DNA from: Lysobacteraceae bacterium NML91-0213
GTDB taxonomy: Bacteria; Pseudomonadota; Gammaproteobacteria; Xanthomonadales; Xanthomonadaceae
Assembly: GCA_002798175.1 (NCBI GenBank)
Contig: NWQL01000001.1
Coordinates: 474,965-538,964 of the forward strand
DNA: 64,000 nt
Direction: 5' to 3'
Positions 48,700 to 58,316 of the stretch are shown here, in pieces. Made by a program: the position numbers and the translations under genes. Below the pieces are notes generated by a model. That model saw only the letters and a program-made list of their open reading frames with translations, was not told the DNA's origin and searched no databases. Numbering within the stretch: the first letter of the stretch is position 1; every line of letters begins with the position of its first letter.

Positions 48700-49466
48700 G
48701 CGGCGAATCCGTCCTTCCAGGCGCGCAGGGCGCCAAACCACGCGTCGCGGGAAGCGTCCGCCGCCGGCGCCGCCGGCGCGCGCTCGCGGATGCCGGCGCG
48801 CACGGCGGGCACGTCGATGCGCAGGAACGGATTGCAGGCCAGCTCGTCGGCCAGTCGGGTAGGCAGGGTCGCTTTGCCGGTCTGGTCCATGGTGTGCAGC
48901 TCCTCGCTCAGGCGCGCCAGCGCCGGGTTGTCCGGTTCCACCGCACGCGCGAAGCGGGCGTTGGAATGCGTGTACTCATGGCCACAACAGACCCGCGTCG
49001 TGCCGGGAAGGGCGGCGAGGCGGTCAAGGGAGGCCAGCATCTGGGCGGGCGTACCCTCGAACAGCCGGCCGCAACCAAGGCTGAACAACGTATCGCCGCA
49101 GAACAGGAGATCATGGCCGTGAAAGGCCAGGTGACTGCGGGTATGCCCGGGAACCGCAAGTGCGGTGAAGCCCCACGGGCCGACCTGGACCGCCTCGCCA
49201 TCGCTGACCCGGCGCGTCGCCAGCGGAACGCGTGGATCTTCCGGGGCAATCACCGGAGTACCCGGCCAGCACTCGAGCAACCCCGGCACGCCGCCGATGT
49301 GATCGCCATGGTGATGGGTCAGCAGGATCGCCGCCGGCGGTGCCACCAGCGCCTCGAGCACCGGAGCTGCCACCCCGGGGTCGACGATCAGTGCATGCAT
49401 TCCGTCGTCGTCGGTGAGGCACCAGATGTAATTGTCCGACAGTGCCGGGATCGGCTGCAGGCGCAC
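48696..49466 (-). CDS. gloB: Hydroxyacylglutathione hydrolase (glyoxalase II)
   Basis: 256 residues from a GTG at 49466; the frame is open upstream but the sequence is then antisense to the neighbouring gene. Metallo-beta-lactamase fold with the binuclear metal motif THHHGDHIGG, then GHTRSHLAFHGHDLLFCGDTLFS (second metal histidine and aspartate) and CGHEYTHSNARFA. The C-terminal helical domain is complete. It hydrolyses S-lactoylglutathione to lactate and glutathione in methylglyoxal detoxification. A divergent methyltransferase gene starts 37 bp away. Confidence 0.92.
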   Translation of the reverse strand: MRLQPIPALSDNYIWCLTDDDGMHALIVDPGVAAPVLEALVAPPAAILLTHHHGDHIGGVPGLLECWPGTPVIAPEDPRVPLATRRVSDGEAVQVGPWGFTALAVPGHTRSHLAFHGHDLLFCGDTLFSLGCGRLFEGTPAQMLASLDRLAALPGTTRVCCGHEYTHSNARFARAVEPDNPALARLSEELHTMDQTGKATLPTRLADELACNPFLRIDVPAVRAGIRERAPAAPAADASRDAWFGALRAWKDGFAA

Positions 49467-49502
49467 TCGGCCGGCCCCTTGGGGTCTGTAGAATGCGTGA
49501 CC

Positions 49503-50156
49503 ATGCCCTCCACCTCCCTGAACGGTCAACCTCGGGCAACCACGTGGTTCGCCACCCCCGCCGGCCGCGTGCTGCTCGAAGGTGAGGACGCGATGCTCGA
49601 GCGGACCCTCGCCGAACGCCCGTCGCCGCCCTGGCTGTGGCTGGCGCCGGTCGTGCGGCATGCCCCCGACGAGGCCTGTGGGCGGGGCCTGTGCCTGTGG
49701 CGCGGCGCGCAGGGCTGGGCAGGGGCGGTGCGTTGCGGAACGGCGCTGCCGTTGCCGAGCGAAACGATGCGCGTGGTGATCCTGCAGCATGTGGTGCGTG
49801 CCGGTGGCGAGGACGACGACCTGCTGGAGGAAGCCGCGCGGGTGCTCGAGCCCGGTGGACGCCTCTGGCTTCTGACGCTCAACCCGCTGTCGCCCTACCG
49901 CTGGCGCTGGCGCGGCCAGGGCCTGCGCGCGGCCGAGCCGCTGGGCTGGCGCCGGCGCCTGCGCCGCGCCGGGCTCGCGCCCGAGCCGGTGTCGCAGGGC
50001 ATCGGCCCGCAATGGAAGCTGGAAACCAGCGACGTGCTGCAATCCGGCCCGGGCCTGCGCGCGGCCTACGCGCTGCGCGCGGAGAAGCGGGCGGCGGCGC
50101 TGACGCCGCTGCCGACGCCGCGCCTCGCACTGCCGCGTGGGGTGCCGGCGGCATGA
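49503..50156 (+). CDS. Methyltransferase-like protein
   Basis: 217 residues from the ATG at 49503. It has the later half of a class I SAM-methyltransferase fold: [11 protein letters not shown] as strand and helix, [28 protein letters not shown] as the motif with PGG and the following strand. The usual glycine-rich first motif is degenerate, so activity is uncertain. The pair with rnhA (ATGA overlap) and the divergent gloB is the usual arrangement in gammaproteobacteria, where this protein is annotated as a SAM-dependent methyltransferase near rnhA. Confidence 0.75.
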   Translation: MPSTSLNGQPRATTWFATPAGRVLLEGEDAMLERTLAERPSPPWLWLAPVVRHAPDEACGRGLCLWRGAQGWAGAVRCGTALPLPSETMRVVILQHVVRAGGEDDDLLEEAARVLEPGGRLWLLTLNPLSPYRWRWRGQGLRAAEPLGWRRRLRRAGLAPEPVSQGIGPQWKLETSDVLQSGPGLRAAYALRAEKRAAALTPLPTPRLALPRGVPAA

Positions 50157-50611
50157 CGCGAAAGGCCGTGGAAATCCATACCGACGGTGCCTGCCTCGGC
50201 AACCCGGGTCCGGGCGGCTGGGCCGCGTTGCTGCGCTATCGCGGCAAGGAACGCGAACTGGTCGGCGGCGAGCCGCTCACCACCAACAACCGGATGGAGC
50301 TGATGGCCGCCATCAGCGGCCTAGAAACGCTGACCGAACCGTGTACGGTGATGCTGCAGACCGATTCGCAGTACGTGCGCAAGGGCATCACCGAATGGAT
50401 GCCGAACTGGCTGCGCCGCAACTGGCGCACCGCCGGCGGCGACCCGGTGAAGAACCAGGACCTGTGGCAGCGGTTGCACGCCGCGGCACAGCGCCACGAG
50501 ATCGACTGGCGCTGGGTGAAGGGCCACAACGGCGACCCCGACAACGAACGCGTGGACGTGCTGGCCCGCGACGAAGCCGTGCGCCAGCGCGCGACGGCAC
50601 TGGTGCGTTGA
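50153..50611 (+). CDS. rnhA: Ribonuclease HI
   Basis: 152 residues from an ATG that overlaps the upstream stop. Active-site residues D11 ([13 protein letters not shown]), E49 (NNRMELM), D71 (QTDSQYV) and D135 ([11 protein letters not shown]), with H125 in the loop before it, all match RNase HI. The basic protrusion is present. It cleaves RNA in RNA-DNA hybrids. The next gene, dnaQ, starts 4 bp later, the classic rnhA-dnaQ pair. Confidence 0.97.
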   Translation: MTRKAVEIHTDGACLGNPGPGGWAALLRYRGKERELVGGEPLTTNNRMELMAAISGLETLTEPCTVMLQTDSQYVRKGITEWMPNWLRRNWRTAGGDPVKNQDLWQRLHAAAQRHEIDWRWVKGHNGDPDNERVDVLARDEAVRQRATALVR

Positions 50612-50615
50612 ACCC

Positions 50616-51374
50616 ATGGCAGACGGCAACCGACTCCGCATGCGACAGATCGTCCTCGACACCGAAACCACCGGCCTGGAATGGCGCAAGGGCAACCGCG
50701 TGGTCGAGATCGGCTGCGTCGAGCTGGTGGAGCGGCGCCCCACCGGGCGCACCTTCCATCGCTACCTGAACCCGCAACGCGAGTTCGAGATGGGCGCGCA
50801 GGAGGTCACCGGGCTGACGCTCGAGTTCCTTGCCGACAAGCCGCTGTTCGCCGACGTCATCGACGAGTTCGTGGAGTTCGTCGACGGCGCCGAGCTCGTC
50901 ATCCACAACGCCGCCTTCGACATGGGCTTCCTGGAGGCGGAGTTCGCCCGCTGCGAGGGTGCGGGCAGGCTTGCAGACCGGGTGCGGGTGCTGGACTCGC
51001 TGGAGATGGCGCGCCAGCGCTACCCCGGGCAGCGCAACTCGCTGGATGCGCTGTGCCGGCGGCTGGGCGTGGACAACGCGCATCGCCAGCTGCACGGGGC
51101 GCTGCTCGACGCCCAGCTGCTGGCCGAGGTCTACCTCGCGCTGACCGCGGGGCAGGGCGAGATCGGCTTCGGCCAGGTCGACGAGGCGGAGGCCGCGACT
51201 GCCGCGATCGCGCTGGCCGGGTTGCGGCTGGGGCCACGTCCGCGGGTTGTGGTCCTGGCGGACGAGCAGGCCGCCCATGCCTCGCGTCTGGAGGCGATCC
51301 GCAAGCGCGCCGGGGGCAGGGCGGTGTGGGATGCGATGGCGGCGTCCGGGGCCGGGGCGGAAACCGCGGTCTGA
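50616..51374 (+). CDS. dnaQ: DNA polymerase III epsilon subunit (proofreading exonuclease)
   Basis: 252 residues; an ATG at 50640 (MRQIVLDTE) is an alternative start, but the upstream ATG keeps 4 bp to rnhA. DEDDh exonuclease motifs: VLDTETTGLEW, HNAAFDMGFLEAEF and HRQLHGALLDAQLLAEVYLAL with the HxAxxD close. A C-terminal linker and alpha-subunit-binding tail follow (about residues 195-252). It removes misincorporated bases from the replicating strand. Complete, with co-directional rnhA upstream. Confidence 0.95.
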   Translation: MADGNRLRMRQIVLDTETTGLEWRKGNRVVEIGCVELVERRPTGRTFHRYLNPQREFEMGAQEVTGLTLEFLADKPLFADVIDEFVEFVDGAELVIHNAAFDMGFLEAEFARCEGAGRLADRVRVLDSLEMARQRYPGQRNSLDALCRRLGVDNAHRQLHGALLDAQLLAEVYLALTAGQGEIGFGQVDEAEAATAAIALAGLRLGPRPRVVVLADEQAAHASRLEAIRKRAGGRAVWDAMAASGAGAETAV

Positions 51375-51445
51375 ACCGGGCCCGCGCGTGCGGGTTTCCC
51401 CGAGCCTGACGGGACTGGCCCGGCCGCGTTGCCGGGCAGCACGAC

Positions 51446-52150
51446 CTACTGGCTGCGCACCAGCACCACGGTGACGTTGTCGGAGCCGCCGTTGTCGAGG
51501 GCGGCCGCCACCAGCCCGTCGGCGCACTCCTGCGCGCTGCACTCGTCGTGCGCCAGCACCCGAGCGATGCCGCGGTCGTCGACCTCCTCGGTCAGCCCGT
51601 CGCTGCACAGAAGCAGCTGCATGCCGGCCTGCAGTTCTCCCGACAGCGTCTCCACCTTCAGCGCCTCGGGTTCGGTGACACCCAGGGCCTGGGTCACCAC
51701 GTTGCGGTGCGGGTGGTGGCGCGCCTGGTCGATGCTGATCGCGCCCTGGGAGATCAGTTCCTGCACGTAGCTGTGGTCCTGCGACAGCTGCACCAGCTTG
51801 CGGTCGCGCCACAGATAGGCGCGGCTGTCGCCGACCCAGGCGACCTGGAAGCGCTGGCCCTCGACCCGCGCCGCGACCACGGTGGTGCCCATCGGCAACG
51901 CATCGTGGCGCCGGCGCGAGGCGCGGATGATCTCCTCGTCGGCGATGCGGATCGCCTGCGCCAGTGGCGTGCCCTGTCGGACCTCGCGCACGATGGTCTC
52001 GCGCGCCAGCGCGCTGGCGACCTCGCCGTATTCGTGGCCGCCCATGCCGTCGGCCACCAGCCACAGGCCGAGTTCGGCATCGCCGTAGTAGGTGTCTTCG
52101 TTCAGCTCGCGCCGCAGGCCGGCGTGGGTGAGATGCCCGAACTCGATCAT
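51446..52150 (-). CDS. PP2C-type serine/threonine phosphatase (Stp family)
   Basis: 234 residues. The metal-dependent PP2C signatures are all present: NEDTYYGDAELGLWLVADGMGGHEYGE, GDSRAYLWRDRKLVQLSQDHS, LCSDGLTEEVDD and DNVTVVLVR. Soluble, with no membrane segments. It removes phosphate from Ser/Thr of proteins in type VI secretion or cell-wall control, though no kinase gene is nearby. Convergent with dnaQ. Confidence 0.85.
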   Translation of the reverse strand: MIEFGHLTHAGLRRELNEDTYYGDAELGLWLVADGMGGHEYGEVASALARETIVREVRQGTPLAQAIRIADEEIIRASRRRHDALPMGTTVVAARVEGQRFQVAWVGDSRAYLWRDRKLVQLSQDHSYVQELISQGAISIDQARHHPHRNVVTQALGVTEPEALKVETLSGELQAGMQLLLCSDGLTEEVDDRGIARVLAHDECSAQECADGLVAAALDNGGSDNVTVVLVRSQ

Positions 52151-52279
52151 GCGTGGTCCGCGATTGCCGGTGGGGCCGAAGGAAGCAACGTCGGTCCGGG
52201 CGGGGGAAGGTCAGCGGGCATGCGATCGGTCGGGGCGCGTATGGCGTGTCGCGATGATGGCATTGCCGGGCGGATACGC

Positions 52280-52303
52280 AAAACGCCCCTTGCGGGGCGT
52301 TTG
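52280..52303 (-). terminator. Terminator of tRNA-Ser
   Basis: AAAACGCCCC and GGGGCGTTT pair around TTGC; read on the minus strand the hairpin ends in a short T run. It sits 7 bp after the tRNA-Ser 3' end and also between the PP2C gene and the tRNA. Confidence 0.75.
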
Positions 52304-52309
52304 CGTAAC

Positions 52310-52400
52310 TGGCGGAGAGGGGGGGATTCGAACCCCCGAGGCGCTATAAACGCCTGCCTGATTTCGAGTCAGGTACATTCAACCACTCTGCCACCTCTCC
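52310..52400 (-). tRNA. tRNA-Ser (anticodon CGA)
   Basis: 91 nt on the minus strand with the long variable arm of serine tRNAs and an encoded CCA. Acceptor GGAGAGG pairs with CCTCTCC, then G discriminator; the loop CTCGAAA gives anticodon CGA. The 3' end resembles, but is not identical to, the tRNA-Ser remnant at 59578-59594 (acceptor strand TCTCTCC there). Confidence 0.95.
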
Positions 52401-52524
52401 GGTGGCCCGGGGCTCGCGCCGCGGGCCGCACATGATACGGGCGCGCCCTGCGGCCGACAAGCGCGGCCGATGGGTCCGGGGTGACGCGCTACACTGCCGG
52501 CCGCTGCCCCCATTGCCCGTGCCG

Positions 52525-52965
52525 ATGTCCGAAATCCTGGTCCCCGTCTCGTTCGGCGAACTGCTCGACAAGATCGCCATCCTGCAGATCAAGGCGGAGC
52601 GGATCTCCGATCCCGCCAAGCTGGCCAACGTGCGCCAGGAACTGTCCGCGCTCGAGCGCACGTGGATGGCACATCCCGCCCCGGCGCGCACCCCCGGCTT
52701 CGATGCCGGCGCCGCGGGGCTGCCTGCCCTGCGTGCGGAGCTGAAGGCGGTCAACGAGCGCCTGTGGGAGATCGAGGACGCCATCCGCCTCAAGGACCGC
52801 GCCGGTGAGTTCGACGGGGAATTCGTCCGCCTCGCCCGCAGCGTGTACCTGCAGAACGACGAGCGCGCGCGGGTGAAGAAGGAGATCAACCTGTTGCTGG
52901 GCTCGGCCTATGTCGAGGAGAAGTCCTACCGCGATTACCGCGGCGGGACGTCCGCGGCAGGCTGA
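52525..52965 (+). CDS. DUF6165 family protein
   Basis: 146 residues from the ATG at 52525; an open frame upstream overlaps the tRNA. Sequence is helical and charged: EILVPVSFGELLDKIAILQIKAERI at the start, LRAELKAVNERLWEIEDAIRLKDR in the middle, then EFVRLARSVYLQNDERARVKKEINLL. The family is annotated as DUF6165 and often lies beside glycosyltransferase and LPS genes, as here. The biochemical function is unknown; it may be a cytoplasmic factor of cell-surface polysaccharide synthesis. Confidence 0.65.
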   Translation: MSEILVPVSFGELLDKIAILQIKAERISDPAKLANVRQELSALERTWMAHPAPARTPGFDAGAAGLPALRAELKAVNERLWEIEDAIRLKDRAGEFDGEFVRLARSVYLQNDERARVKKEINLLLGSAYVEEKSYRDYRGGTSAAG

Positions 52966-52987
52966 GCAACCGGCCAGCCGCGCCTGC

Positions 52988-53371
52988 TCAGCGCTGGCGT
53001 TGGCGCGACCCGCGCAACGCCACCAGCGCAATCCACAGCAGCAGGCTCGCAGGCAGCAGCCACAGCGGCAGGAACATCAGCAGCAGCCCGTCCTGGGCAT
53101 CCTGCGCAAACCAGCGCACGCGGATGCGCGCACCGAGGTCGAGGCCGGACATCGCCAGTGCGGCGAGCAGCGGCACCCACGCCGGGCCGGTCCGCGTGGC
53201 CAGCGCGAGCACGCCATAGGGCAGGAACGCGAACACCGCCAGGCCCAGCAGGAACAGCCATTGGCCGAGATCGGCATCGGGGCGGTCCATGTCGGCGATC
53301 GCGAGCGTGGCCAGCGCGACCGCCGCCCCGGCCCCGAGGATCATGACGCGTGCGCGGCGTGGTCCGATCAT
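52988..53371 (-). CDS. Small integral membrane protein
   Basis: 127 residues, with four hydrophobic segments (about residues 8-27, 36-57, 66-80 and 98-118, e.g. [21 protein letters not shown]). The ATG overlaps the end of the glycosyltransferase gene by 4 nt (ATGA), so the two are likely coupled. No motif that gives a function. A possible LPS or sugar export accessory is only a guess. Convergent with the DUF6165 gene. Confidence 0.6.
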   Translation of the reverse strand: MIGPRRARVMILGAGAAVALATLAIADMDRPDADLGQWLFLLGLAVFAFLPYGVLALATRTGPAWVPLLAALAMSGLDLGARIRVRWFAQDAQDGLLLMFLPLWLLPASLLLWIALVALRGSRQRQR

Positions 53372-54459
53372 CGCGCCGGCGATCCGGTGCGGCCGGCCTC
53401 GCGATCGGCGACATAGCGCTCGAACGCGGCGATGGCGTCATCCACGGTGACCAGGTCCATCACTCCGTCGTGCTCGATCTTGGTGCCCCACCGCAGCGCT
53501 TCGGCAGGCTTGCCGCGGAAGCGCCGCGCTGCATCGTCGTAGCGGTCCACGCAATAGCGGCGGTCGGAGTACGGGCCGCTGCGCGCCGGGTTGCTGGCCG
53601 CGTGCAGGCCCAGCACTTTGGTGCCCATCGCGTTGGCGATGTGCATCGGGCCGGAGTCCGGGGTCATCACCAGCGCGGCGCGTGCCAGCAGCGCGGGCAG
53701 CTGCTTGAGGGTGTCCTTACCGACCAGGTCGAGCGCCGGGCCCTGCATCGCGGCCAGGATCGCGTCGGCGGTCTCGCGTTCCAGCGCGCTGCGGCCGCCA
53801 CACAGCACCACGCGCCATCCGCGCGCGAGGGCATGGTCGGCCACGGCGGCATAGCGCTCGGCGCGCCAGTTGCGCAGCACGTGGCTGGAGCATGGCGAGA
53901 TCAGCAGTGCCGGGCGGCCATCGTCGGGCCATTGCGCCGCTGCCCATGCGTGCGCTTCGGCGGGCACCGGCATGTTCCAGACGACGTCGCCCTGCCGCAG
54001 CCCCAGCGGCTCGCAGAAGCTGCCGATCGCGTCGAGCACGTGGATGCCGGGGCGATCGGCGATGCGTTCGTTGACGAACAGGCCGTGCAGGTCCTTCGAG
54101 CGCGCGCGGTCGTAGCCGATGCGGCGCGTGGCCGGGATGAACGCCGACAGCAGGTTGGCCCGCGCGGCGACCTGCATCTGCAGCAGCACGTCGAAGCGGC
54201 GGCCCGCGAACCCGCGACGCACTGCGCGCATGCCGGCGATGCCGGTCTTCTTGTCGTAGACATGGAAGGTGACGCCGGGCAGGCCCTCAAGCAGCTTCTG
54301 TTCGCCGCGGCCGATGACCCAGTCCAGCGGCACCTCCGGCCATGCGCTGCGCAGGGTATGCAGCAACGGCAGCACGTGGGTGACGTCGCCCAGCGCGGAC
54401 AGCCGCAGCAGGCAGATCGAGGCGGGTGCGCGCGGCGGCGCGCTGGACGAGGATGGCAT
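53368..54459 (-). CDS. Glycosyltransferase family 9 (heptosyltransferase-like)
   Basis: 363 residues from the ATG at 54459; the reading frame stays open upstream but overlaps kdkA in antisense. GT-B fold with the GT9 pattern: [27 protein letters not shown] near residue 14, then [24 protein letters not shown], the [14 protein letters not shown] segment, and [23 protein letters not shown], with the donor-binding DSG. Such enzymes add heptose to Kdo in the LPS inner core, using ADP-heptose. The divergent neighbour kdkA, a Kdo kinase, supports an LPS-core role; the exact acceptor is uncertain. Confidence 0.85.
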   Translation of the reverse strand: MPSSSSAPPRAPASICLLRLSALGDVTHVLPLLHTLRSAWPEVPLDWVIGRGEQKLLEGLPGVTFHVYDKKTGIAGMRAVRRGFAGRRFDVLLQMQVAARANLLSAFIPATRRIGYDRARSKDLHGLFVNERIADRPGIHVLDAIGSFCEPLGLRQGDVVWNMPVPAEAHAWAAAQWPDDGRPALLISPCSSHVLRNWRAERYAAVADHALARGWRVVLCGGRSALERETADAILAAMQGPALDLVGKDTLKQLPALLARAALVMTPDSGPMHIANAMGTKVLGLHAASNPARSGPYSDRRYCVDRYDDAARRFRGKPAEALRWGTKIEHDGVMDLVTVDDAIAAFERYVADREAGRTGSPAR

Positions 54460-54534
54460 TGCGGAACCCGGTGGATGCACAGGCGGCGAGTGTATGCGGC
54501 CGACGCCATCGCCGCGGCCCGCTACACTCGCGCC

Positions 54535-55287
54535 ATGGTGCGATTCGATGCGAACGAGGACCTGGTTCCGTTCGAGGACGGCGCGGGCGGGCGTGGCGCG
54601 ATCCTCGGCGATACCGCGTGGATCCGGCAGGCCGAGCCCGGCTGGTTCGACCCCGCGTGGTGGGGCGAACGTGCGCGTCCGGTCGACAGTGGCGGGCGTG
54701 GCGGTGCGTGGTTCGTGCGCGGCCCGTTCGGTGATGCCGTGCTGCGGCTCTACCTGCGCGGCGGGATGGCCGCGCAACTCAGCCGCGACCGCTACTGGTG
54801 GCGCAGCGCCGCGGCCACGCGCAGCTTCGCCGAGTTCCGGCTCACCCGCGACCTTCGCCTGCAGTCGCTGCCGGTGCCCGAACCGATCGCCGCGCGCTAC
54901 GTGCGCCGCGGGCCGACCTATCGCGCCGCGATCCTGGTGCGGCGGATCGACGGCGTGCGCTCGCTGGCCGACCGCATGGCGGTGGCCGGGGCCGATGCGC
55001 CGTGGGAGGAAACCGGGCGCCTGGTGGCGAAGTTCCATCGCGCCGGCCTCGACCACGCCGACCTCAACGCACACAACGTGCTGTTCGACGCGACCGGGCA
55101 GGGCTGGTTGATCGATTTCGATCGCGGCCGGGTGCGCGTGCCCGAAACCCGCTGGCGCGAGCGCAACCTCGCGCGGCTGGAGCGCTCGTTGCTCAAGCAG
55201 CGCGGCGCGCGCACCGAGGCCGAGGTGCGGCACGACATCGCGAAGCTGCGCGCCGCCTACGATGCGCGCTGGGCGACGGGTGTGTGA
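54535..55287 (+). CDS. kdkA: 3-deoxy-D-manno-octulosonic acid kinase
   Basis: 250 residues from the ATG at 54535; the frame is open upstream through antisense sequence. Protein-kinase-like fold: an ATP-binding part with [20 protein letters not shown], then the catalytic [12 protein letters not shown] near residue 180 and [12 protein letters not shown] holding the metal-binding aspartate. KdkA phosphorylates the 4-OH of Kdo in the LPS core of Haemophilus-, Xanthomonas- and Vibrio-type bacteria. Divergent from the GT9 gene, and overlaps the following gene. Confidence 0.88.
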   Translation: MVRFDANEDLVPFEDGAGGRGAILGDTAWIRQAEPGWFDPAWWGERARPVDSGGRGGAWFVRGPFGDAVLRLYLRGGMAAQLSRDRYWWRSAAATRSFAEFRLTRDLRLQSLPVPEPIAARYVRRGPTYRAAILVRRIDGVRSLADRMAVAGADAPWEETGRLVAKFHRAGLDHADLNAHNVLFDATGQGWLIDFDRGRVRVPETRWRERNLARLERSLLKQRGARTEAEVRHDIAKLRAAYDARWATGV

Positions 55288-56042
55288 TGGGCTGGAGCCT
55301 GCGCTTCCACGGGGTCGGCAACGCATCCGCGATCGAGCTCGGCTCGTCGATGGCGACCATCGAGCGCGATGGGCAGCCGTGGCTGACCATCGACTGTGGC
55401 GGCGAGGGGTTGAGCGCGTGTCTCGACCACTACGGCCGCCCCCCGCGCGCGTTGTTCATCACCCACACCCATCTCGACCACGTGGCCGGCTTCGAACGAC
55501 TGTTCGTGTCCGAGTACTTCGATCCGGCGCGGCGCGGACGGATGCCGGTGTACGTGCCGGCGCCGGTGGTGCCCCTGCTGCACCAGCGCGTCGGCGACTA
55601 CCCCAACGTGCTCGCCGAGGGCGGCGCCAACTTCTGGGATGCGTTCCGGCTGGTCCCGGTGGGCCATGCGTTCTGGCATGACGGCGTGCGCCTGGAAGCC
55701 TTTGCGGTCCGCCACCACTGGCCGGGCACGGCGTTCGGGCTGCGGCTGCCGGGCAGCCTGGTCTGGACCGGCGACACCCGGCCGATCCCGGAGCTGCTGG
55801 CGCACCATGCCAGCGCAGGCGAGGTGATCGCCCACGACTGCGGCCTGCACGGCAACCCTTCGCACAGCGGCATCGACGACCTCGTGCGCGAGTATCCGCC
55901 GGACCTGCTGGCGCGCTGCGTGCTCTACCACTACGCAAGCACCGCCGACGGCGATGCGTTGCGCGCGCTGGGCCATCGCGTGGCCCGTCAGGACGACGTG
56001 CTGGAACTGGCCGATCCGTCACCGGGAGCGCTGGCGGGGTGA
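55287..56042 (+). CDS. MBL-fold metallohydrolase
   Basis: 251 residues; the ATG overlaps the kdkA TGA by one base. The metallo-beta-lactamase fold is clear: FITHTHLDHVAGFERLFVSE (HxHxDH), ALRLPGSLVWTGDTRPIPELL, and AHDCGLHGNPSHSGIDDL. Similar proteins cleave phosphodiesters or cyclic substrates (RNase Z or cAMP phosphodiesterase-type); the substrate cannot be named. It lies in tight coupling with kdkA and moaA and so is likely to be transcribed with them. Confidence 0.75.
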   Translation: MGWSLRFHGVGNASAIELGSSMATIERDGQPWLTIDCGGEGLSACLDHYGRPPRALFITHTHLDHVAGFERLFVSEYFDPARRGRMPVYVPAPVVPLLHQRVGDYPNVLAEGGANFWDAFRLVPVGHAFWHDGVRLEAFAVRHHWPGTAFGLRLPGSLVWTGDTRPIPELLAHHASAGEVIAHDCGLHGNPSHSGIDDLVREYPPDLLARCVLYHYASTADGDALRALGHRVARQDDVLELADPSPGALAG

Positions 56043-57064
56043 ACATGGCGCGGCCCGCGCCCATGCCCCCGACCGACCGCCTCGGCCGGCCCCTGCATGA
56101 CCTGCGGCTGTCGGTGATCGATGCCTGCAACTTCCGCTGCGGCTACTGCATGCCGGCCGACCGGGTGCCCGATGGCCATGGCCTGGACGCCGCCGGGCGG
56201 ATGGATTTCGACGAGATCGAGGTGCTGGTGCGCGCATTCGCGCGGCTGGGGGTGCGCAAGCTGCGGCTGACCGGCGGCGAGCCGCTGCTGCGCCGTGACC
56301 TTGCGTCGCTGGTGGCGCGGTTGGCGCGCGTGCCCGGCATCGAGGAACTCGCCCTGACCACCAACGGCAGCCTGCTGGCCCGCCATGCACGGGCCCTGCG
56401 CGATGCCGGGCTGCACCGCCTGACCGTCAGCCTCGATGCGCTCGATCCGGCGTGCTTTGCCGCGATGTCGGGCGGGCGCGGGCGTGTCGACGACGTGCTG
56501 GCGGGCATCGCGGCGGCGCAGGCGGCGGGCTTCGCGTCACTCAAGCTCAACTGCGTGGTGCAGCGGGGCGCCAACGACGACCAGGTGCTGCCGCTGGTCG
56601 AGCGTTTCCGCCACAGTGGCCACGTGCTGCGCTTCATCGAGTACATGGACGTCGGCACCTGCAATGGCTGGCGCATGGATCGCGTGGTGCCCTCGGCGGA
56701 GCTGCACGCACGCATCCATGCGCGCTGGCCGTTGCGTGCACTGGAGCGCCGGTACCGCGGCGAAGTCGCCGCACGGCATGTGTTCGAGGATGGCGCCGGC
56801 GAGATCGGCTTCGTCAGTTCGGTGAGCGCCCCGTTCTGCGGCGATTGCCACCGCGCGCGCGTGGCGGCCGATGGCAGCTTCTACACCTGCCTGTTCGCGG
56901 GCTCGGGGCAGCCGTTGCGGCCGCTGATCGCGCAGGGCGAGGGTCGCGTGGTCGAGGAGCTCATCGCGTCGTGGACGCGCCGTGCCGACCGCTACAGCGA
57001 GTTGCGCGGCGTCGTGCGGCAGGTTCCCCGGCGCCGCGTGGAGATGTTCCTGGTCGGCGGCTGA
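56039..57064 (+). CDS. moaA: GTP 3',8-cyclase (molybdenum cofactor step 1)
   Basis: 341 residues from a GTG that overlaps the upstream stop (GTGA); an ATG at 56045 is possible. Radical SAM enzyme with the CxxxCxxC cluster in DACNFRCGYCMPAD near residue 30, and the second cluster in the C-terminal region APFCGDCHRARVAADGSFYTCLF. The GTP-binding end is complete. It converts GTP to 3',8-cyclo-GTP with MoaC as the next enzyme; the operon order moaA-moaC-moaD-moaE supports it. Confidence 0.94.
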   Translation: MNMARPAPMPPTDRLGRPLHDLRLSVIDACNFRCGYCMPADRVPDGHGLDAAGRMDFDEIEVLVRAFARLGVRKLRLTGGEPLLRRDLASLVARLARVPGIEELALTTNGSLLARHARALRDAGLHRLTVSLDALDPACFAAMSGGRGRVDDVLAGIAAAQAAGFASLKLNCVVQRGANDDQVLPLVERFRHSGHVLRFIEYMDVGTCNGWRMDRVVPSAELHARIHARWPLRALERRYRGEVAARHVFEDGAGEIGFVSSVSAPFCGDCHRARVAADGSFYTCLFAGSGQPLRPLIAQGEGRVVEELIASWTRRADRYSELRGVVRQVPRRRVEMFLVGG

Positions 57065-57109
57065 GGTGGCTGCCGTTACCATCGGGCCCGATTCCCCAGC
57101 GAGTGTCCC

Positions 57110-57631
57110 ATGGCCGTTCCAGGATCCCGCACACCATCGCGCAGTGCCGCGACGCCGGCGCTCACCCATGTCGATGCACAGGGACGGCCGGGCATGGTGG
57201 ACGTCTCCGCCAAGCCGGCGACCGCGCGCAGCGCGACCGCGCGTTGCGACGTCCGCTTTCCTGCCGCGGTGGCCACGCAGTTGCGCGCGGCGGGGCTGCG
57301 CAGCGCCAAGGGCGGCATCGTGGACACCGCGGTTGTGGCTGGCACGATGGCGGTCAAGCGCACCCACGAACTGATTCCCTTCTGCCACCCGCTGCCGATC
57401 GACGGCATCCGCATCGGGATCGACTGGGAAGGCGAGCGCGCGCTGCGCATCGAGTGCACCGTGCGCACCGTGCACCGGACCGGCGTCGAGATGGAGGCGC
57501 TCACCGGCGCCACCGTGGCGGCACTCACGATCTACGACATGTGCAAGGCGCTGTCGCATGCGATCGTCATCGGGCCGGCGCGGCTGCTGGCCAAGCGCGG
57601 CGGCCGCCGCGACGTGGGAGCGCCTGAATGA
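57110..57631 (+). CDS. moaC: Cyclic pyranopterin monophosphate synthase
   Basis: 173 residues. Conserved parts: [21 protein letters not shown] at the start, [31 protein letters not shown] with the CHPLP active site, and [26 protein letters not shown]. It makes cyclic pyranopterin monophosphate from the MoaA product. Ends in a 4-nt overlap with moaD. Confidence 0.95.
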   Translation: MAVPGSRTPSRSAATPALTHVDAQGRPGMVDVSAKPATARSATARCDVRFPAAVATQLRAAGLRSAKGGIVDTAVVAGTMAVKRTHELIPFCHPLPIDGIRIGIDWEGERALRIECTVRTVHRTGVEMEALTGATVAALTIYDMCKALSHAIVIGPARLLAKRGGRRDVGAPE

Positions 57632-57870
57632 TCCGGCTGACGGTGCTGTATTTCGCCAGCCTGCGTGATGCCGCCGGCACGGCGCGGGAAGCGGTGACCA
57701 CCACCGTGCCGGACCTCGCCACGCTGTACGACGAACTCCGTGTCCGCCACGGTTTCGCACTGCCGCGCGAACGCCTGCGGGTCGCGGTGGACGCTGTGTT
57801 CGCACGCTGGGAGGACGCGCCACGCGCAGGCACCGAAGTCGCGTTCATCCCGCCGGTGAGCGGAGGTTGA
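57628..57870 (+). CDS. moaD: Molybdopterin synthase small subunit
   Basis: 80 residues, ubiquitin fold. The C-terminal Gly-Gly (IPPVSGG) is the thiocarboxylate carrier that donates sulfur to precursor Z. Start ATG overlaps moaC; its end overlaps moaE. The sequence opens with [18 protein letters not shown], typical of the family. Confidence 0.93.
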   Translation: MIRLTVLYFASLRDAAGTAREAVTTTVPDLATLYDELRVRHGFALPRERLRVAVDAVFARWEDAPRAGTEVAFIPPVSGG

Positions 57871-58316
57871 GCATGCACGACGCCACCGGTTTCCGGCTCT
57901 CGGCGGACGCGATCGGCACCGTCGCGCTGCATGCGCGGCTGGATGATCCGGCCGCCGGCGCCTGCGTGGTCTTCGAGGGCCGGGTGCGCAACCACCATGC
58001 CGGTCGCGCCGTGCTCGGGCTTGCATACGAGGCGTATGCGGAGCTGGCGGAAGCCGAGGGCCGGCGCATCGTCACGGCCATCCGCGAACGCCATGGCCTG
58101 CACCGCGCGTTGTGCGTGCACCGGGTCGGCGCGCTGGAGATCGGCGACGTCGCGGTCTGGGTGGGCGTGTCGGCACCGCACCGTGACGCCGCGTTCGTCG
58201 GCTGCCGGGCGATCATCGATGCCATCAAGCAGGATGTCCCGATCTGGAAACACGAGCGCTACGCGGACGGCGACGCCGCATGGCTGCATCCCGGGGAAGG
58301 TACTGGAGGTCGATGA
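57867..58316 (+). CDS. moaE: Molybdopterin synthase large subunit
   Basis: 149 residues; the TTG at 57867 or the ATG at 57873 are possible starts. Conserved: GACVVFEGRVRNHHAGRAVLGLAYEAYAELAE near residue 30, and AVWVGVSAPHRDAAFVGCRAIIDAIKQDVPIWKHERYADG with the active-site lysine region. It combines with MoaD to add the dithiolene sulfurs of molybdopterin. It is last in moaACDE and is followed by a beta-propeller gene with an ATGA overlap. Confidence 0.94.
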   Translation: MSMHDATGFRLSADAIGTVALHARLDDPAAGACVVFEGRVRNHHAGRAVLGLAYEAYAELAEAEGRRIVTAIRERHGLHRALCVHRVGALEIGDVAVWVGVSAPHRDAAFVGCRAIIDAIKQDVPIWKHERYADGDAAWLHPGEGTGGR